From Bacillota bacterium (GTDB lineage: Bacteria > Bacillota_A > Clostridia > Lachnospirales > Lachnospiraceae), in contig JAEYMU010000024.1 in NCBI GenBank assembly GCA_023407175.1, forward strand, positions 248,001 through 312,000: 64,000 nt of DNA, in the 5' to 3' direction. Below, one piece after another: positions 52,286-61,350 of this stretch (its first letter is position 1; each line of letters begins with the position of its first letter). The notes beneath the pieces were generated by a model that searched no databases, was not told where the DNA came from, and saw only the letters and a list, made by a program, of their open reading frames with translations. The position numbers and the translations under genes were made by a program.

Positions 52286-53404
52286 ATGAATCCATGGCAA
52301 CAGAACAGTCCGTTAAGCGGACTTCCGATGATTAAAAAAGGTGTGAAATCCCGCAGGGAATCCAGCTGGGACAGAACCGGGGGCAACAAAGATTTTGTTG
52401 CGGTTATGTCCGGAGATACGGCGGTGCTTTGTGATATTCACGGAGCAGGATGTATCAAGCATATCTGGATGACTACCCTATGCCAGGCACCCCAGTATTT
52501 AAGAAAGCTTGTTTTAGAGATGTATTGGGACGGGGAGGAGAATCCGAGTGTGAGGACACCCCTGGGAGATTTCTTTGGAATCGGACACGGAATCAGCAAG
52601 CACTTTATATCCCTTCCCATCAGTATGATAACGGTGAAGCGCAACGGTCCCAACGGCCCCTATGGACCGGCACTGAACAGCTTTTTCTCCATGCCCTTCG
52701 GAAGCCAAGCCAAGATTCAGATTGTTAATGAAAGTGAAGAAATGGTTGAGGATCTTTTCTATCATATCGATTATGAATTGTATGACGAACCGATACCGGA
52801 GGATATGGGGCGCTTCCATGCGACCTGGACGAGAGAGAATCCTTGCACCCCGGTACCGCAGGAGGTTCCGGAGACAGATGCCGCCTGTGATCTGCCCGGA
52901 AAAAACCTGAAGGGTGAGGAAAACTATGTGGCACTGGAGGCAGAAGGAACCGGACAATATGTAGGGCTTGTATTAAATGTTGATAATTACAATGTCAGCA
53001 ATCAATTCCACCCCTGGTTTGTGGAAGGGGATGATATGATTTTTATTGACGGTGACGAATATCCTACCATCAACGGTACCGGTCTGGAGGATTACTTCCA
53101 TTCAGCCTGGTGTTTCCCGACAGGAGAATATGCGGGACCCTATCAGGGAACTACCCTGGCTGCGGATACTCAGGAGCAGTACGGAAAATGGAGTATGTAC
53201 CGGTTCCATATTGAAGAACCGATTTATTTTGACCAGTCAATCAAGGTTACCTTTGAGCATGGCCATAACAATGACCAGGCCAATGACTGGTCCAGCGTAG
53301 CTTATTGGTATCAGCTGGAACCTCACAAAGATATTCCCGAATTACCGCCGGTTGCATCCAGACTCGCCAGAAGACACCCGGATTTCGGAGTTTGGAATAA
53401 GTAA
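52286..53404 (+). CDS. GH172 (DUF2961) family glycoside hydrolase
   Basis: The product has 372 residues. It matches DUF2961, now glycoside hydrolase family 172, whose known members act on alpha-D-fructofuranosides (difructose dianhydride I synthase/hydrolase) and on D-arabinofuranosides. Landmarks are the opening RRESSWDRTGGNKDF, GAGCIKHIWMT, GDFFGIGHG, and GTGLEDYFHSAWCF with the conserved acidic residues. No signal peptide is seen, so it acts on imported substrate. AGGAGG precedes the ATG. It points to a furanosidic sugar in the substrate, but GH172 specificity cannot be told by eye. Confidence 0.85.
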   Translation: MNPWQQNSPLSGLPMIKKGVKSRRESSWDRTGGNKDFVAVMSGDTAVLCDIHGAGCIKHIWMTTLCQAPQYLRKLVLEMYWDGEENPSVRTPLGDFFGIGHGISKHFISLPISMITVKRNGPNGPYGPALNSFFSMPFGSQAKIQIVNESEEMVEDLFYHIDYELYDEPIPEDMGRFHATWTRENPCTPVPQEVPETDAACDLPGKNLKGEENYVALEAEGTGQYVGLVLNVDNYNVSNQFHPWFVEGDDMIFIDGDEYPTINGTGLEDYFHSAWCFPTGEYAGPYQGTTLAADTQEQYGKWSMYRFHIEEPIYFDQSIKVTFEHGHNNDQANDWSSVAYWYQLEPHKDIPELPPVASRLARRHPDFGVWNK

Positions 53405-53419
53405 GCTGTGGATACTGCG

Positions 53420-54196
53420 ATGAGTGCAGCAGAATTAAAGGCCCGTATCTTCGATATCCAGCAATTTTCACTGCACGACGGTCCGGGCATCAGGACGACA
53501 ATTTTTTTCAAGGGCTGCAATCTTTCCTGTGCCTGGTGTCATAATCCGGAAGGCTTAACGGAAAAGCTCCAGGAGGATGCCGGGCATACGAAAACATATG
53601 GAAAAGACATCTCCTGTGAGGAACTGTTCAAGGAAGTCAGGAAGGATAAAAAATTTTATGAAAATTCCAACGGGGGTATCACCTGCTCAGGCGGAGAATG
53701 CCTGCTGCAGGCAGACTTTTTGTCAGGCTTTCTAAAGGAATGCAAGGCAGAAGGAATCCATACTGCGGTGGATACTGCCGGTAATATAGCCTGGAAAGCA
53801 TTTGAAAGGGTAATGCCGCATACGGACCTGTTTTTGTATGACCTTAAGGTGCTCAAGGAGGAAAAGCATAAGCAGTATACCGGAGTATCCAACCGACTGA
53901 TACAGGATAACCTGGTCAAATTAATTGCAGCAGGTCAAAGGCTTTGGGTACGGATTCCTGTCATCAGGGAAGTTAACGGGAATGCAGCCGAGATGGAAGA
54001 TATGGCAGAGTTTCTAAGGAAACAGGGCTTTCAGGGACGAATCGATTTGTTGGGATATCATACCTATGGAAGACAGAAATATAAGGAGCTGTACGGCAGC
54101 GAACAGGTATTGTTTTCACCGCCGTCAATTGCTCAAATGGAGCAGTTTGCCGGAATATTCTCCGGTGTAACCGGAGATATTCATTATTTTATCTAA
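53420..54196 (+). CDS. Glycyl radical enzyme activase (radical SAM)
   Basis: The product has 258 residues. It generates the glycyl radical on the enzyme encoded next. FSLHDGPGIRTTIFFKGCNLSCAWC carries the CxxxCxxC radical-SAM cluster, and GGITCSGGECLLQ follows, with Cys where many relatives have Pro. It goes straight from CHNPEGL to the rest of the barrel, so it seems to lack the ferredoxin-like insert with two extra clusters usual for activases of eliminase-type enzymes; in this it looks like pyruvate formate-lyase activase. The start is uncertain (GTG 53408 or ATG 53420); neither has a strong ribosome site. Confidence 0.88.
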   Translation: MSAAELKARIFDIQQFSLHDGPGIRTTIFFKGCNLSCAWCHNPEGLTEKLQEDAGHTKTYGKDISCEELFKEVRKDKKFYENSNGGITCSGGECLLQADFLSGFLKECKAEGIHTAVDTAGNIAWKAFERVMPHTDLFLYDLKVLKEEKHKQYTGVSNRLIQDNLVKLIAAGQRLWVRIPVIREVNGNAAEMEDMAEFLRKQGFQGRIDLLGYHTYGRQKYKELYGSEQVLFSPPSIAQMEQFAGIFSGVTGDIHYFI

Positions 54197-54212
54197 GAGG
54201 TGAATAAAGCAG

Positions 54213-56489
54213 ATGAGCTTGAAGGACAGAAAAACAACAGAAAGGATAGCAGGGCTTCGGGAGCAATGCCTGGAGGCTGAAAAATCCTATTCGTTAGAAT
54301 TGTCTGTTTTGGCAAAGGAATCCTATGCACAGACAGAGGGAGAGCCGATGATTGTCCGTCGCGCAAAAGCATACAGGAATATGCTGGAGAAGATGACAAT
54401 TGGCGTTACTCCGGGGGAATTGCTGGTCGGCCGGCGTCTTGAGAAGCCGGGAGCAAAGCCCTGTGTGGATTTTGAAAAAGAACAAAAACGGGTCTCCAAT
54501 CTTTGGGATGGCCTGGGAGATGCGATAGAATATCAATGGCTGGCAGAAGCCTTTGAGGAACGTACAACAGACGTCTGCAAAAGGGCTCTGGCAGAGGGAC
54601 TCATTGTTGAGCCTACGGGCTTTAACAGCGGGTTCGGGCATATAGCTCCGGGATATGAGCGGATTATAAAATATGGAATCCGAAAGCTCCTGGAGGAAAT
54701 CGATGCATCCATGAAGAATAAGTCAGGGGAGAACTGTGATTTTCTTAGGGCAGCAAAAATATCCTGTGAAGCAGTCTTAACTCTGTCGAATAGATACAGT
54801 ACCCATCTGCATTGTCTGGCCGAGCAGGCAGAGGATGATAAACAAAGGAAGGAAATGGAGAGGCTTTCAAAAATCCTAAGAAAGGTACCGGAGAGGCCGG
54901 CAGAGAGCTTTTATGAAGCATTGCAAAGTCTATGGTTCATACATATGTCGGTTAATATAGAGCAGATATGCAACAGCCTTTCTATTGCAAGGCCGGATCA
55001 ATATCTGTGGCCGTACCTGAAAAAAGATTTGGAAAACAATATACTCCAAAAAGAAGAAGCAGAAGAGCTGGTAGATGCCTTTATTGTTAAATTAATGGAG
55101 AATGCGGTATCCCCCCGAGATGCTATGGCCTTCCAGCAGATTACAATAGGCGGGCAGACCAAAGAGGGACAGGATGCCGTGAATCCGCTGTCCTTTCTGT
55201 TTCTGGAATCAATCGCCAAAATTCGCTGTGCGCAGCCCTTGCTGGCAGTCAGATGGCATCCGGGGATGGATAAGGCTTTCTTGAAGGAATGCTGTGAATG
55301 CCTATGTCTTGGAACGGGATTGCCCGCCCTCTACTCCGATTCAGAATATCTGAAGGCCCTGGAGCGTCTTAAGGTTCCAAGGGAAGATGCTTTGGATTAT
55401 ACCATCGTCGGATGTGTTGAGACAAATATTGCAGGAAAATCCCTTGGAGCAACGCTGGCAGGCCCCTTCAATGTTGCAAAATGCTTTGAACTTGCCATCA
55501 ATAACGGCAGGCCCCTGTCATCAGGAATACAGCTCGGCCCGGAGACGGGATATTTATATGAATTCCAGACGATGGAGGAGCTGTGGGAGGCTTTTCGCAA
55601 ACAGATCGAATATGCCTTTTCTCTTACCAGACAGGGAGTGGAATTAACCTATCTTCTACAGAAGGAGTACTACGGATACCCGCTGACTTCAGTACTTATG
55701 GATGAAGCCATAGAAAAAGGCAGGGATTTGAATGAGGGCGTTCCTATTGATATGGAAACGCTTAACCTCATAGGAACTACGAATGTTACCGATGCTTTTG
55801 CCGTTCTGGAAAAGCAGGTGTTTCAGGAAAAGCGTTATACCGCAAAGACACTTTATCATGCGCTTTTATACAATTTCGAGGGCTTCGAAGAGATTCATAA
55901 ATCTATTTTAGAAGAGACGCAGCGGTTTGGTTCCGGTTCATCAAGAGTGGTGGAGATCTATCGAAGGGTATGTGAAAGCTGCAGCTCGGTCTTTCAACAG
56001 TTTACCACACCGAGAGGCGGAATTTATGCCGGAGGAACCTGGCCCGTTATGTTTCCTACCTCCCTTGGAAAACATACGGCAGCCGGAATTGACGGCAGAA
56101 AAGCCGGAACACCGCTTGCGGACAGTGTAGGACCGGTACAGGGACTGTCCAGGAATATACCGACCACCGTGGCGGCGGATGTTTCCTCTCTGGACAGTGC
56201 CAAGCACTGGCCGGGCGGCCTGGTATTCAATTTTTGGATTCAAACCTCTTTGTTTAAGACTGAGGAGGAGCTGGATAAGCTCTGCGCCTATATCGATACC
56301 TATTTTAGAATGGGCGGGATGCAGATACAGCTAAATACCATTGACAAGGATATTTTACTGGATGCGCAGAAGCATCCGGAGAAGCATAAGGATTTGATGG
56401 TAAGAGTCGGCGGCTTCAGTGCATATTTTGCCAGTCTGAGTATTGAGGAACAGAATGAAATCATATCAAGGGCATCCTACCAGCTATAA
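54213..56489 (+). CDS. Glycyl radical enzyme, dehydratase/eliminase type
   Basis: The product has 758 residues. The active-site motif VGCVETN puts the thiyl Cys401 next to Glu403, and RVGGFSAYF places the radical glycine at Gly734. The Cys-x-Glu pattern marks diol dehydratase and related eliminases, not pyruvate formate-lyase (Cys-Cys). The N-terminal part (PMIVRRAKAYRNMLEKM, GHIAPGYERII) is also of the glycerol/propanediol dehydratase group. Its substrate is not one I recognise. It is flanked by its activase and sugar genes including deoC and an FGGY kinase, and no microcompartment genes are near, so a phosphorylated sugar alcohol is a reasonable guess for the substrate. Confidence 0.9.
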   Translation: MSLKDRKTTERIAGLREQCLEAEKSYSLELSVLAKESYAQTEGEPMIVRRAKAYRNMLEKMTIGVTPGELLVGRRLEKPGAKPCVDFEKEQKRVSNLWDGLGDAIEYQWLAEAFEERTTDVCKRALAEGLIVEPTGFNSGFGHIAPGYERIIKYGIRKLLEEIDASMKNKSGENCDFLRAAKISCEAVLTLSNRYSTHLHCLAEQAEDDKQRKEMERLSKILRKVPERPAESFYEALQSLWFIHMSVNIEQICNSLSIARPDQYLWPYLKKDLENNILQKEEAEELVDAFIVKLMENAVSPRDAMAFQQITIGGQTKEGQDAVNPLSFLFLESIAKIRCAQPLLAVRWHPGMDKAFLKECCECLCLGTGLPALYSDSEYLKALERLKVPREDALDYTIVGCVETNIAGKSLGATLAGPFNVAKCFELAINNGRPLSSGIQLGPETGYLYEFQTMEELWEAFRKQIEYAFSLTRQGVELTYLLQKEYYGYPLTSVLMDEAIEKGRDLNEGVPIDMETLNLIGTTNVTDAFAVLEKQVFQEKRYTAKTLYHALLYNFEGFEEIHKSILEETQRFGSGSSRVVEIYRRVCESCSSVFQQFTTPRGGIYAGGTWPVMFPTSLGKHTAAGIDGRKAGTPLADSVGPVQGLSRNIPTTVAADVSSLDSAKHWPGGLVFNFWIQTSLFKTEEELDKLCAYIDTYFRMGGMQIQLNTIDKDILLDAQKHPEKHKDLMVRVGGFSAYFASLSIEEQNEIISRASYQL

Positions 56490-56574
56490 GCGGCAGGAAG
56501 AATGCAAAAAAGCAGAGAATCTGCAAGCATGCATAAAGGCTTTGTGTCGCCGCCGGCGGTGAAAGGAGAGAAAT

Positions 56575-57966
56575 ATGAAGGAGTTTAAGAAGGACTTTCT
56601 CTGGGGAGCTTCCACCTCTGCCTATCAGGTGGAGGGGGCCTCACTGGAATACGGGAAAGGCTTGTCGGTACAGGATGTTAAGAAATTACCGGAAGGAACG
56701 GCCGATTTCAGAGTTTCGGTGGACCATTATCATAGATTTAAAGAGGATATTGCCTTAATGGCAGAGATGGGATTGAAGGCGTACCGCTTTTCCATTGCCT
56801 GGACCAGGATATTGCCGGAAGGAAGAGGACAAATCAATGAAGCAGGCATCAGACATTACAGTGAGGTGATAGAGGAATGCCTGAACTATGGAATAGAACC
56901 GATTGTAACTATGTATCATTTTGATCTGCCCTATGAGCTGGAGAAAAAGGGCGGCTGGTCGAACCGGGAAACCATAGATGCTTTTGTTGAATATGCCAAG
57001 GTGCTTTATGAAGCGTACGGTTCCAGGGTAAAGTTCTGGCTGACCATCAATGAAGAAAATATGATGGTGCTGCATGGGGCGGCAGTAGGTACCATGTCGG
57101 AGGACACCGAAGGAATCCAGAAAATACTGTACCAGCAAAGCCATCATATGCTGCTGGCGCAGGCCCGTGCCATGAAGCTGTGTCATGAGCTTCTGCCCCA
57201 GGCCAAGATCGGACCCGCTCCCAATATTGCCGAAATCTATCCGGCAAGTGCAAAGCCCGGTGATTATATGGCAGCCCAGACCTTCGGGGCAATTCGAAAC
57301 TGGCTTTATTACGATGTGGCTGTATATGGGGCATATAATCCGATTGCATGGAACTTTATGGAGAAGCTTGGGATTGCACCTGAGCTACAGCCTGGCGATT
57401 ATGAGATTTTAAAGGATGCAAAGCCGGACTTTCTGGCATTGAATTATTATGCCACGGCTACGGTATATGAAGCGGATGCTGCTGTTGTAAAAAGCACGGG
57501 CGGTGACCAGCAGACAGACAGCGGCGAGCCCGGATTTTATGCGGTGGGAGAAAATCCATATTTAATGAAAACAGAGTTTGGCTGGGAGATTGACCCGGAA
57601 GGCTTTCGGATTACGCTGAGAAGCGTATATGAAAGATACCGGCTGCCGTTGCTTGTGACGGAAAACGGACTGGGAGCCTATGATGAGCTGGATGAAAAGG
57701 GCGAGGTGAATGATGAATACCGGATTGAGTACCTTCGCAGGCATATAAGACAGGCGAAGCTGGCCGTAGATGATGGAGTTGAGCTGATGGGATACTGTCC
57801 CTGGTCTGCAATCGACTTAATCAGCACACATCAGGGAATAAGGAAGCGGTACGGTTTTATCTATGTAAACCGGGATGATGCGCAGGAAAAGGATATGAAG
57901 AGAATCAAGAAGAAGTCCTTTTACTGGTACAGTAAGGTGATTGCCTCCAATGGAAATGAATGCTAG
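56575..57966 (+). CDS. GH1 family beta-glucosidase or 6-phospho-beta-glucosidase
   Basis: The product has 463 residues, a normal GH1 length. FLWGASTSAYQVEGA is the N-terminal signature. The acid/base is Glu160 in LTINEEN and the nucleophile Glu363 in VTENGLG. No signal peptide. AAAGGAG precedes the start. With the ROK kinase next to it, one possibility is that beta-glucosides are first phosphorylated and then split by this enzyme; the residues that separate phospho- and non-phospho-glucosidases were not resolved. Confidence 0.92.
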   Translation: MKEFKKDFLWGASTSAYQVEGASLEYGKGLSVQDVKKLPEGTADFRVSVDHYHRFKEDIALMAEMGLKAYRFSIAWTRILPEGRGQINEAGIRHYSEVIEECLNYGIEPIVTMYHFDLPYELEKKGGWSNRETIDAFVEYAKVLYEAYGSRVKFWLTINEENMMVLHGAAVGTMSEDTEGIQKILYQQSHHMLLAQARAMKLCHELLPQAKIGPAPNIAEIYPASAKPGDYMAAQTFGAIRNWLYYDVAVYGAYNPIAWNFMEKLGIAPELQPGDYEILKDAKPDFLALNYYATATVYEADAAVVKSTGGDQQTDSGEPGFYAVGENPYLMKTEFGWEIDPEGFRITLRSVYERYRLPLLVTENGLGAYDELDEKGEVNDEYRIEYLRRHIRQAKLAVDDGVELMGYCPWSAIDLISTHQGIRKRYGFIYVNRDDAQEKDMKRIKKKSFYWYSKVIASNGNEC

Positions 57967-58054
57967 AGACGGAGTAAGAGAAAAAGTCTGCTTGACAGAG
58001 CTTCGCATAGATGGACGTTAATGTGAAAATCAGAAAAATATGAGGATAACAACA

Positions 58055-58966
58055 ATGAATTATTTGGGAATTGATGTTGGCGGAACAGCAATTAAATATG
58101 CAATCATGGATGAAGATGCTAATTTCCTGAAAAAGGGAGAAATGCCAACGCCTATGGATAGCCTGGATTCCTATTTAACTGCGCTGGACGGTATTATCAA
58201 AAAATACGCCGGACTGATTTCCGGTATTGCCATGTGCGTTCCGGGAATTATTGACCATGTCAATGGAATCTGCATCACCGGGGGAAATCTGAAATATGTA
58301 TCCAATCTGCCGCTGGTATCCTTATTGGAAAAGAAGTATGGCATACCTGTTACAATCGATAACGATGCAAAAAGCGCCGCCCTTGCCGAGGTTTGGCAGG
58401 GAGCCATGAAAAACAGGAGGGACGGAATCATAATCATCATCGGTTCGGCACTTGGCGGAGCCCTGATACAAAACCGGAAGCTGTACCGGGGCAGACATCT
58501 GTCTGCCGGAGAGTTCAGCTTTATTTGTATGGGGGATGACATGCGCGATATTGATAATTTTGCCGGAAATATGTGCGGTGTTAATCATCTGATACAGATT
58601 GTTTCAGAGAAAACCGGTATAAATAAGAAGGAATTGAACGGTATCAGAGTATTCCAGCTGGCAAAGGAGGGCAATGAGAAGGTACTTGACGCAATTAATG
58701 ACTACACAAAAAATCTTGCCAAAATAATATATAATTTGCAGGTAATATACGACCCGGAGGTATTTGCCATAGGCGGCGGTATCAGCCAGCAGCCAATTCT
58801 GCTTGAATTGTTGATCAGGAATATCAATGATATATATGAGCATCTTCCCTTCAGTGCGGGAGAAAAAATGGAAGTGGTTCAATGCCGTTTCCTTAACGAA
58901 TGTAATTTAATCGGTGCCCTGTATGGGCATTTGCTGAAAAAGACGGAAATGGTTGCCGGGAGTTAG
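58055..58966 (+). CDS. ROK family protein (sugar kinase)
   Basis: The product has 303 residues. ATP-binding motifs are seen: GIDVGGTAIKYAIMD near the start, CVPGIID, DNDAKSAALAEVWQGA with the catalytic Asp, and IGGGISQQP. The usual ROK zinc motif CxCGxxGCxE is absent, and GEFSF stands where it would begin; this is seen in BglK-like beta-glucoside kinases and in some other ROK proteins. No helix-turn-helix is present, so it is a kinase rather than a repressor. The start at 58055 follows GAGG. The product may phosphorylate glucose or the imported glucoside. Confidence 0.85.
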   Translation: MNYLGIDVGGTAIKYAIMDEDANFLKKGEMPTPMDSLDSYLTALDGIIKKYAGLISGIAMCVPGIIDHVNGICITGGNLKYVSNLPLVSLLEKKYGIPVTIDNDAKSAALAEVWQGAMKNRRDGIIIIIGSALGGALIQNRKLYRGRHLSAGEFSFICMGDDMRDIDNFAGNMCGVNHLIQIVSEKTGINKKELNGIRVFQLAKEGNEKVLDAINDYTKNLAKIIYNLQVIYDPEVFAIGGGISQQPILLELLIRNINDIYEHLPFSAGEKMEVVQCRFLNECNLIGALYGHLLKKTEMVAGS

Positions 58967-58967
58967 C

Positions 58968-59005
58968 GTGCTGTCCCGACCATAATCAGATGGCCGGGAC
59001 AGCAC
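58968..59005 (+). other. Intra-operon hairpin before deoC
   Basis: GTGCTGTCCCG (58968-58978) and CGGGACAGCAC (58995-59005) are exact complements, with CCAT/ATGG continuing the stem inside. No T run follows. It probably marks an mRNA processing or stabilising point. Confidence 0.65.
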
Positions 59006-59062
59006 ACCAGGAGAAGCGTAAGCTTTGGCCAAAGGCAAGGACATAAGGAGGTCATGAATAGA

Positions 59063-59761
59063 ATGAAGAGTAATGAAATCACGAGAGAAGAATTATGCGG
59101 TATGTTTGACCATACAAATCTGAAAGCGTATGCAAGCGATGATATGTTTCAGGAATTGTGCAGGGAAGCGGCGGAAAAGCATTATGCAATGGTAGCGATT
59201 AATTCCAGTCCGGTAGCCAGATGCAAGGAATTGTTGAAGGGTACGGGGGTACATGTAGGAGCAGCGATATCCTTTCCCTTGGGTCAGACCACCCTTGAGA
59301 CAAAGGTATTTGAAACAAAGAAAGCAATTGAAGACGGTGCGGATGAGATTGACTATGTCATTAATCTGGGCGAACTTAAGAATGGAAACTACGCATATAT
59401 TAAAAAGGAAATGGAAGAAATCGTAAGTCTATGCAGGAAGCATGGGGTATTGAGCAAGGTTATTTTTGAAATCTGCTATCTGACTCAGGAAGAAATCGTG
59501 AAGGTTGCTGAAATAGCGAAGGAAGTGGAGCCGGACTTCATTAAAACCAGTACCGGCTTTGGTACCTCCGGTGCTGCGGCGGAAGCTGTGGCACTGATGA
59601 AAAAGACAGTCGGGGACAGGGTGAAGGTAAAGGCGGCAGGAGGAATTAAATCCTGGGAAAGCTGCAAGGCCATGATTGATGCCGGAGCGGAAAGAATCGG
59701 TACAAGCAGCAGTCTTAAAATATTAGAGGAATTTGACGCAGACAGAGCGGCCAGGGCTTAA
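59063..59761 (+). CDS. deoC: Deoxyribose-phosphate aldolase
   Basis: The product has 232 residues. DeoC splits 2-deoxy-D-ribose 5-phosphate into glyceraldehyde 3-phosphate and acetaldehyde. The Schiff-base lysine is Lys161 in FIKTSTGFG, with MFDHTNLKA at the start, DEIDYVINLGELKNG in the middle and VKAAGGIKSWE near the end. The start is 59063 or 59054; GGAGG lies 11 or 2 bases upstream. Nucleoside genes are absent here; instead it lies between a ROK kinase and an FGGY kinase in a glycoside operon with a glycyl radical dehydratase, which suggests that deoxyribose 5-phosphate is made in this pathway. Confidence 0.94.
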   Translation: MKSNEITREELCGMFDHTNLKAYASDDMFQELCREAAEKHYAMVAINSSPVARCKELLKGTGVHVGAAISFPLGQTTLETKVFETKKAIEDGADEIDYVINLGELKNGNYAYIKKEMEEIVSLCRKHGVLSKVIFEICYLTQEEIVKVAEIAKEVEPDFIKTSTGFGTSGAAAEAVALMKKTVGDRVKVKAAGGIKSWESCKAMIDAGAERIGTSSSLKILEEFDADRAARA

Positions 59762-59808
59762 GGGTTAATAAGCCTGGGCCTTAAATAGGCGCAGAAACGG
59801 AGAAAATT

Positions 59809-61326
59809 ATGGGTGCATATTTATTGGCACATGATTTGGGGACAACAGGAAATAAAGCAAGCCTGTTTTCTGTGGAAGGAAAGCTGGTCTGCAGTGAGGT
59901 GTATTCCTATCAGACCTACTATTTTAATTCCAATTGGGTTGAACAGGATGCAAGGGACTGGTGGGAAGCTGTTTGCTCCAGTACCAAATCCCTGATTAAA
60001 AAAGCACAGATCAAGCCGGAGGAGATTAAAGCAGTCAGCTTCAGCGGACAGATGATGGGCTGCCTGTGTGTGGACCGCAGGGGCGTTCCACTAAGACGGT
60101 CGATCATCTGGGCAGACCAGCGGGCACAAAAGGAAGCTGCGAGGATTGAAGAGAAAATTTCAAAAGAAGAGTATTACCGGATTTCCGGTCACAGAAATAC
60201 GGCATCCTATGGTGTACAGAAGCTGATGTGGATCAAGGAGCATGAACCGGAAACCTATCAAAACACTTATAAGGTACTGAATGCAAAGGATTATATTGTA
60301 TTTCGGCTGACCGGCAGCTTCTATACGGATTATTCTGACGGCGGCGGCCATGGCTGCTTTGATTTAAAGAGGCTGGAATGGTCGGAGCAAATCATGGCCG
60401 CGGCAGGCGTGGATATTGAGAAATATCCGGAATTAAAGCCTTCCTCCTATCTGGCAGGAGCTGTAACGAAAGAGGCAGGTGAACTGACCGGACTTGCAGA
60501 AGGTACTCCGGTAGTCTTGGGGGCAGGGGACGGAGTCACCACCAATGTCGGAGCCGGCTCCATCGTTCCGGGAAAAACCTTTTGCAGCATGGGAACCTCC
60601 GCATGGATTGCCACAACCTCGCAGCAGCCCCTGTATGATGGGGAAATGCGCACGATTACCTGGCCGCATATGATTCCGGGACTATATGCTCCCAATGGAA
60701 CGATGCAGTATGCCGGCGGTGCCTATCACTGGATTAAAAATGAGCTTTGCGGAGTCGAATGCCAAAAGGCGCTGGAAGAGAATGCATCCCCTTATTTTTA
60801 TCTGAACAAGGAGGTTGAAAAAAGCCCGGCGGGGGCAAACGGAATTATATTCCTGCCCTATATGCTGGGAGAACGCGCACCAAGATGGAATCCGTATGCA
60901 AAGGGCTGCTTTCTGGGAATTAAGCCGGAGAATACACGTGCAGATATGCTTCGGAGTGTTCTTGAAGGTGTGACGATGAATCTGTCCATTATACTGGACA
61001 TCCTGCGAAAGCAGCAGGAAATTCAGGAAATTCTTGTCCTCGGCGGTGGGGCAAAGGGTAAAATCTGGAGGCAGATTATGGCTGATATCTGGAATGCGGA
61101 CATCATTGTTCCGGATGTACTGGAGGAAGCCGGGGCAATGGGAGCTGCGGTCAACGCCGGAGTTGGGGCAGGTATATATCAGGACTATACTGCAATTGAT
61201 AAATTTATTCATATTCAGTCCGTGCAAAAACCGAATCAGGAGCACCTGGAGAAGTACGGGGAGCTAAAGGAGCTTTTTGATGAAGCATACTTTGTCCTGG
61301 AAAAGGTGTTTCATAAATTCAATTAG
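59809..61326 (+). CDS. FGGY family carbohydrate kinase (xylulokinase-like)
   Basis: The product has 505 residues. FGGY marks are LLAHDLGTTGNKASLF, SFSGQMMGCLCVDRRGVPLRRSIIWADQRA (a xylulokinase-like stretch) and the C-terminal GGGAKGKIWRQIMADIWNADIIVP. Substrates of this family include xylulose, ribulose, erythritol, glycerol and pentitols; this copy is xylulokinase-like but specificity is open. It is the last gene of the TetR-controlled operon, followed by a terminator. In the model proposed here it would phosphorylate the pentose or pentitol part of the substrate. Confidence 0.88.
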   Translation: MGAYLLAHDLGTTGNKASLFSVEGKLVCSEVYSYQTYYFNSNWVEQDARDWWEAVCSSTKSLIKKAQIKPEEIKAVSFSGQMMGCLCVDRRGVPLRRSIIWADQRAQKEAARIEEKISKEEYYRISGHRNTASYGVQKLMWIKEHEPETYQNTYKVLNAKDYIVFRLTGSFYTDYSDGGGHGCFDLKRLEWSEQIMAAAGVDIEKYPELKPSSYLAGAVTKEAGELTGLAEGTPVVLGAGDGVTTNVGAGSIVPGKTFCSMGTSAWIATTSQQPLYDGEMRTITWPHMIPGLYAPNGTMQYAGGAYHWIKNELCGVECQKALEENASPYFYLNKEVEKSPAGANGIIFLPYMLGERAPRWNPYAKGCFLGIKPENTRADMLRSVLEGVTMNLSIILDILRKQQEIQEILVLGGGAKGKIWRQIMADIWNADIIVPDVLEEAGAMGAAVNAGVGAGIYQDYTAIDKFIHIQSVQKPNQEHLEKYGELKELFDEAYFVLEKVFHKFN

Positions 61327-61350
61327 GCCTGGAATGTCATAAGTCATCTC

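Noticed and set aside
60682..61245. Leftward frame of 187 residues within the FGGY kinase gene
   Set aside because: It is antisense to a conserved kinase domain, with no ribosome site or family likeness.
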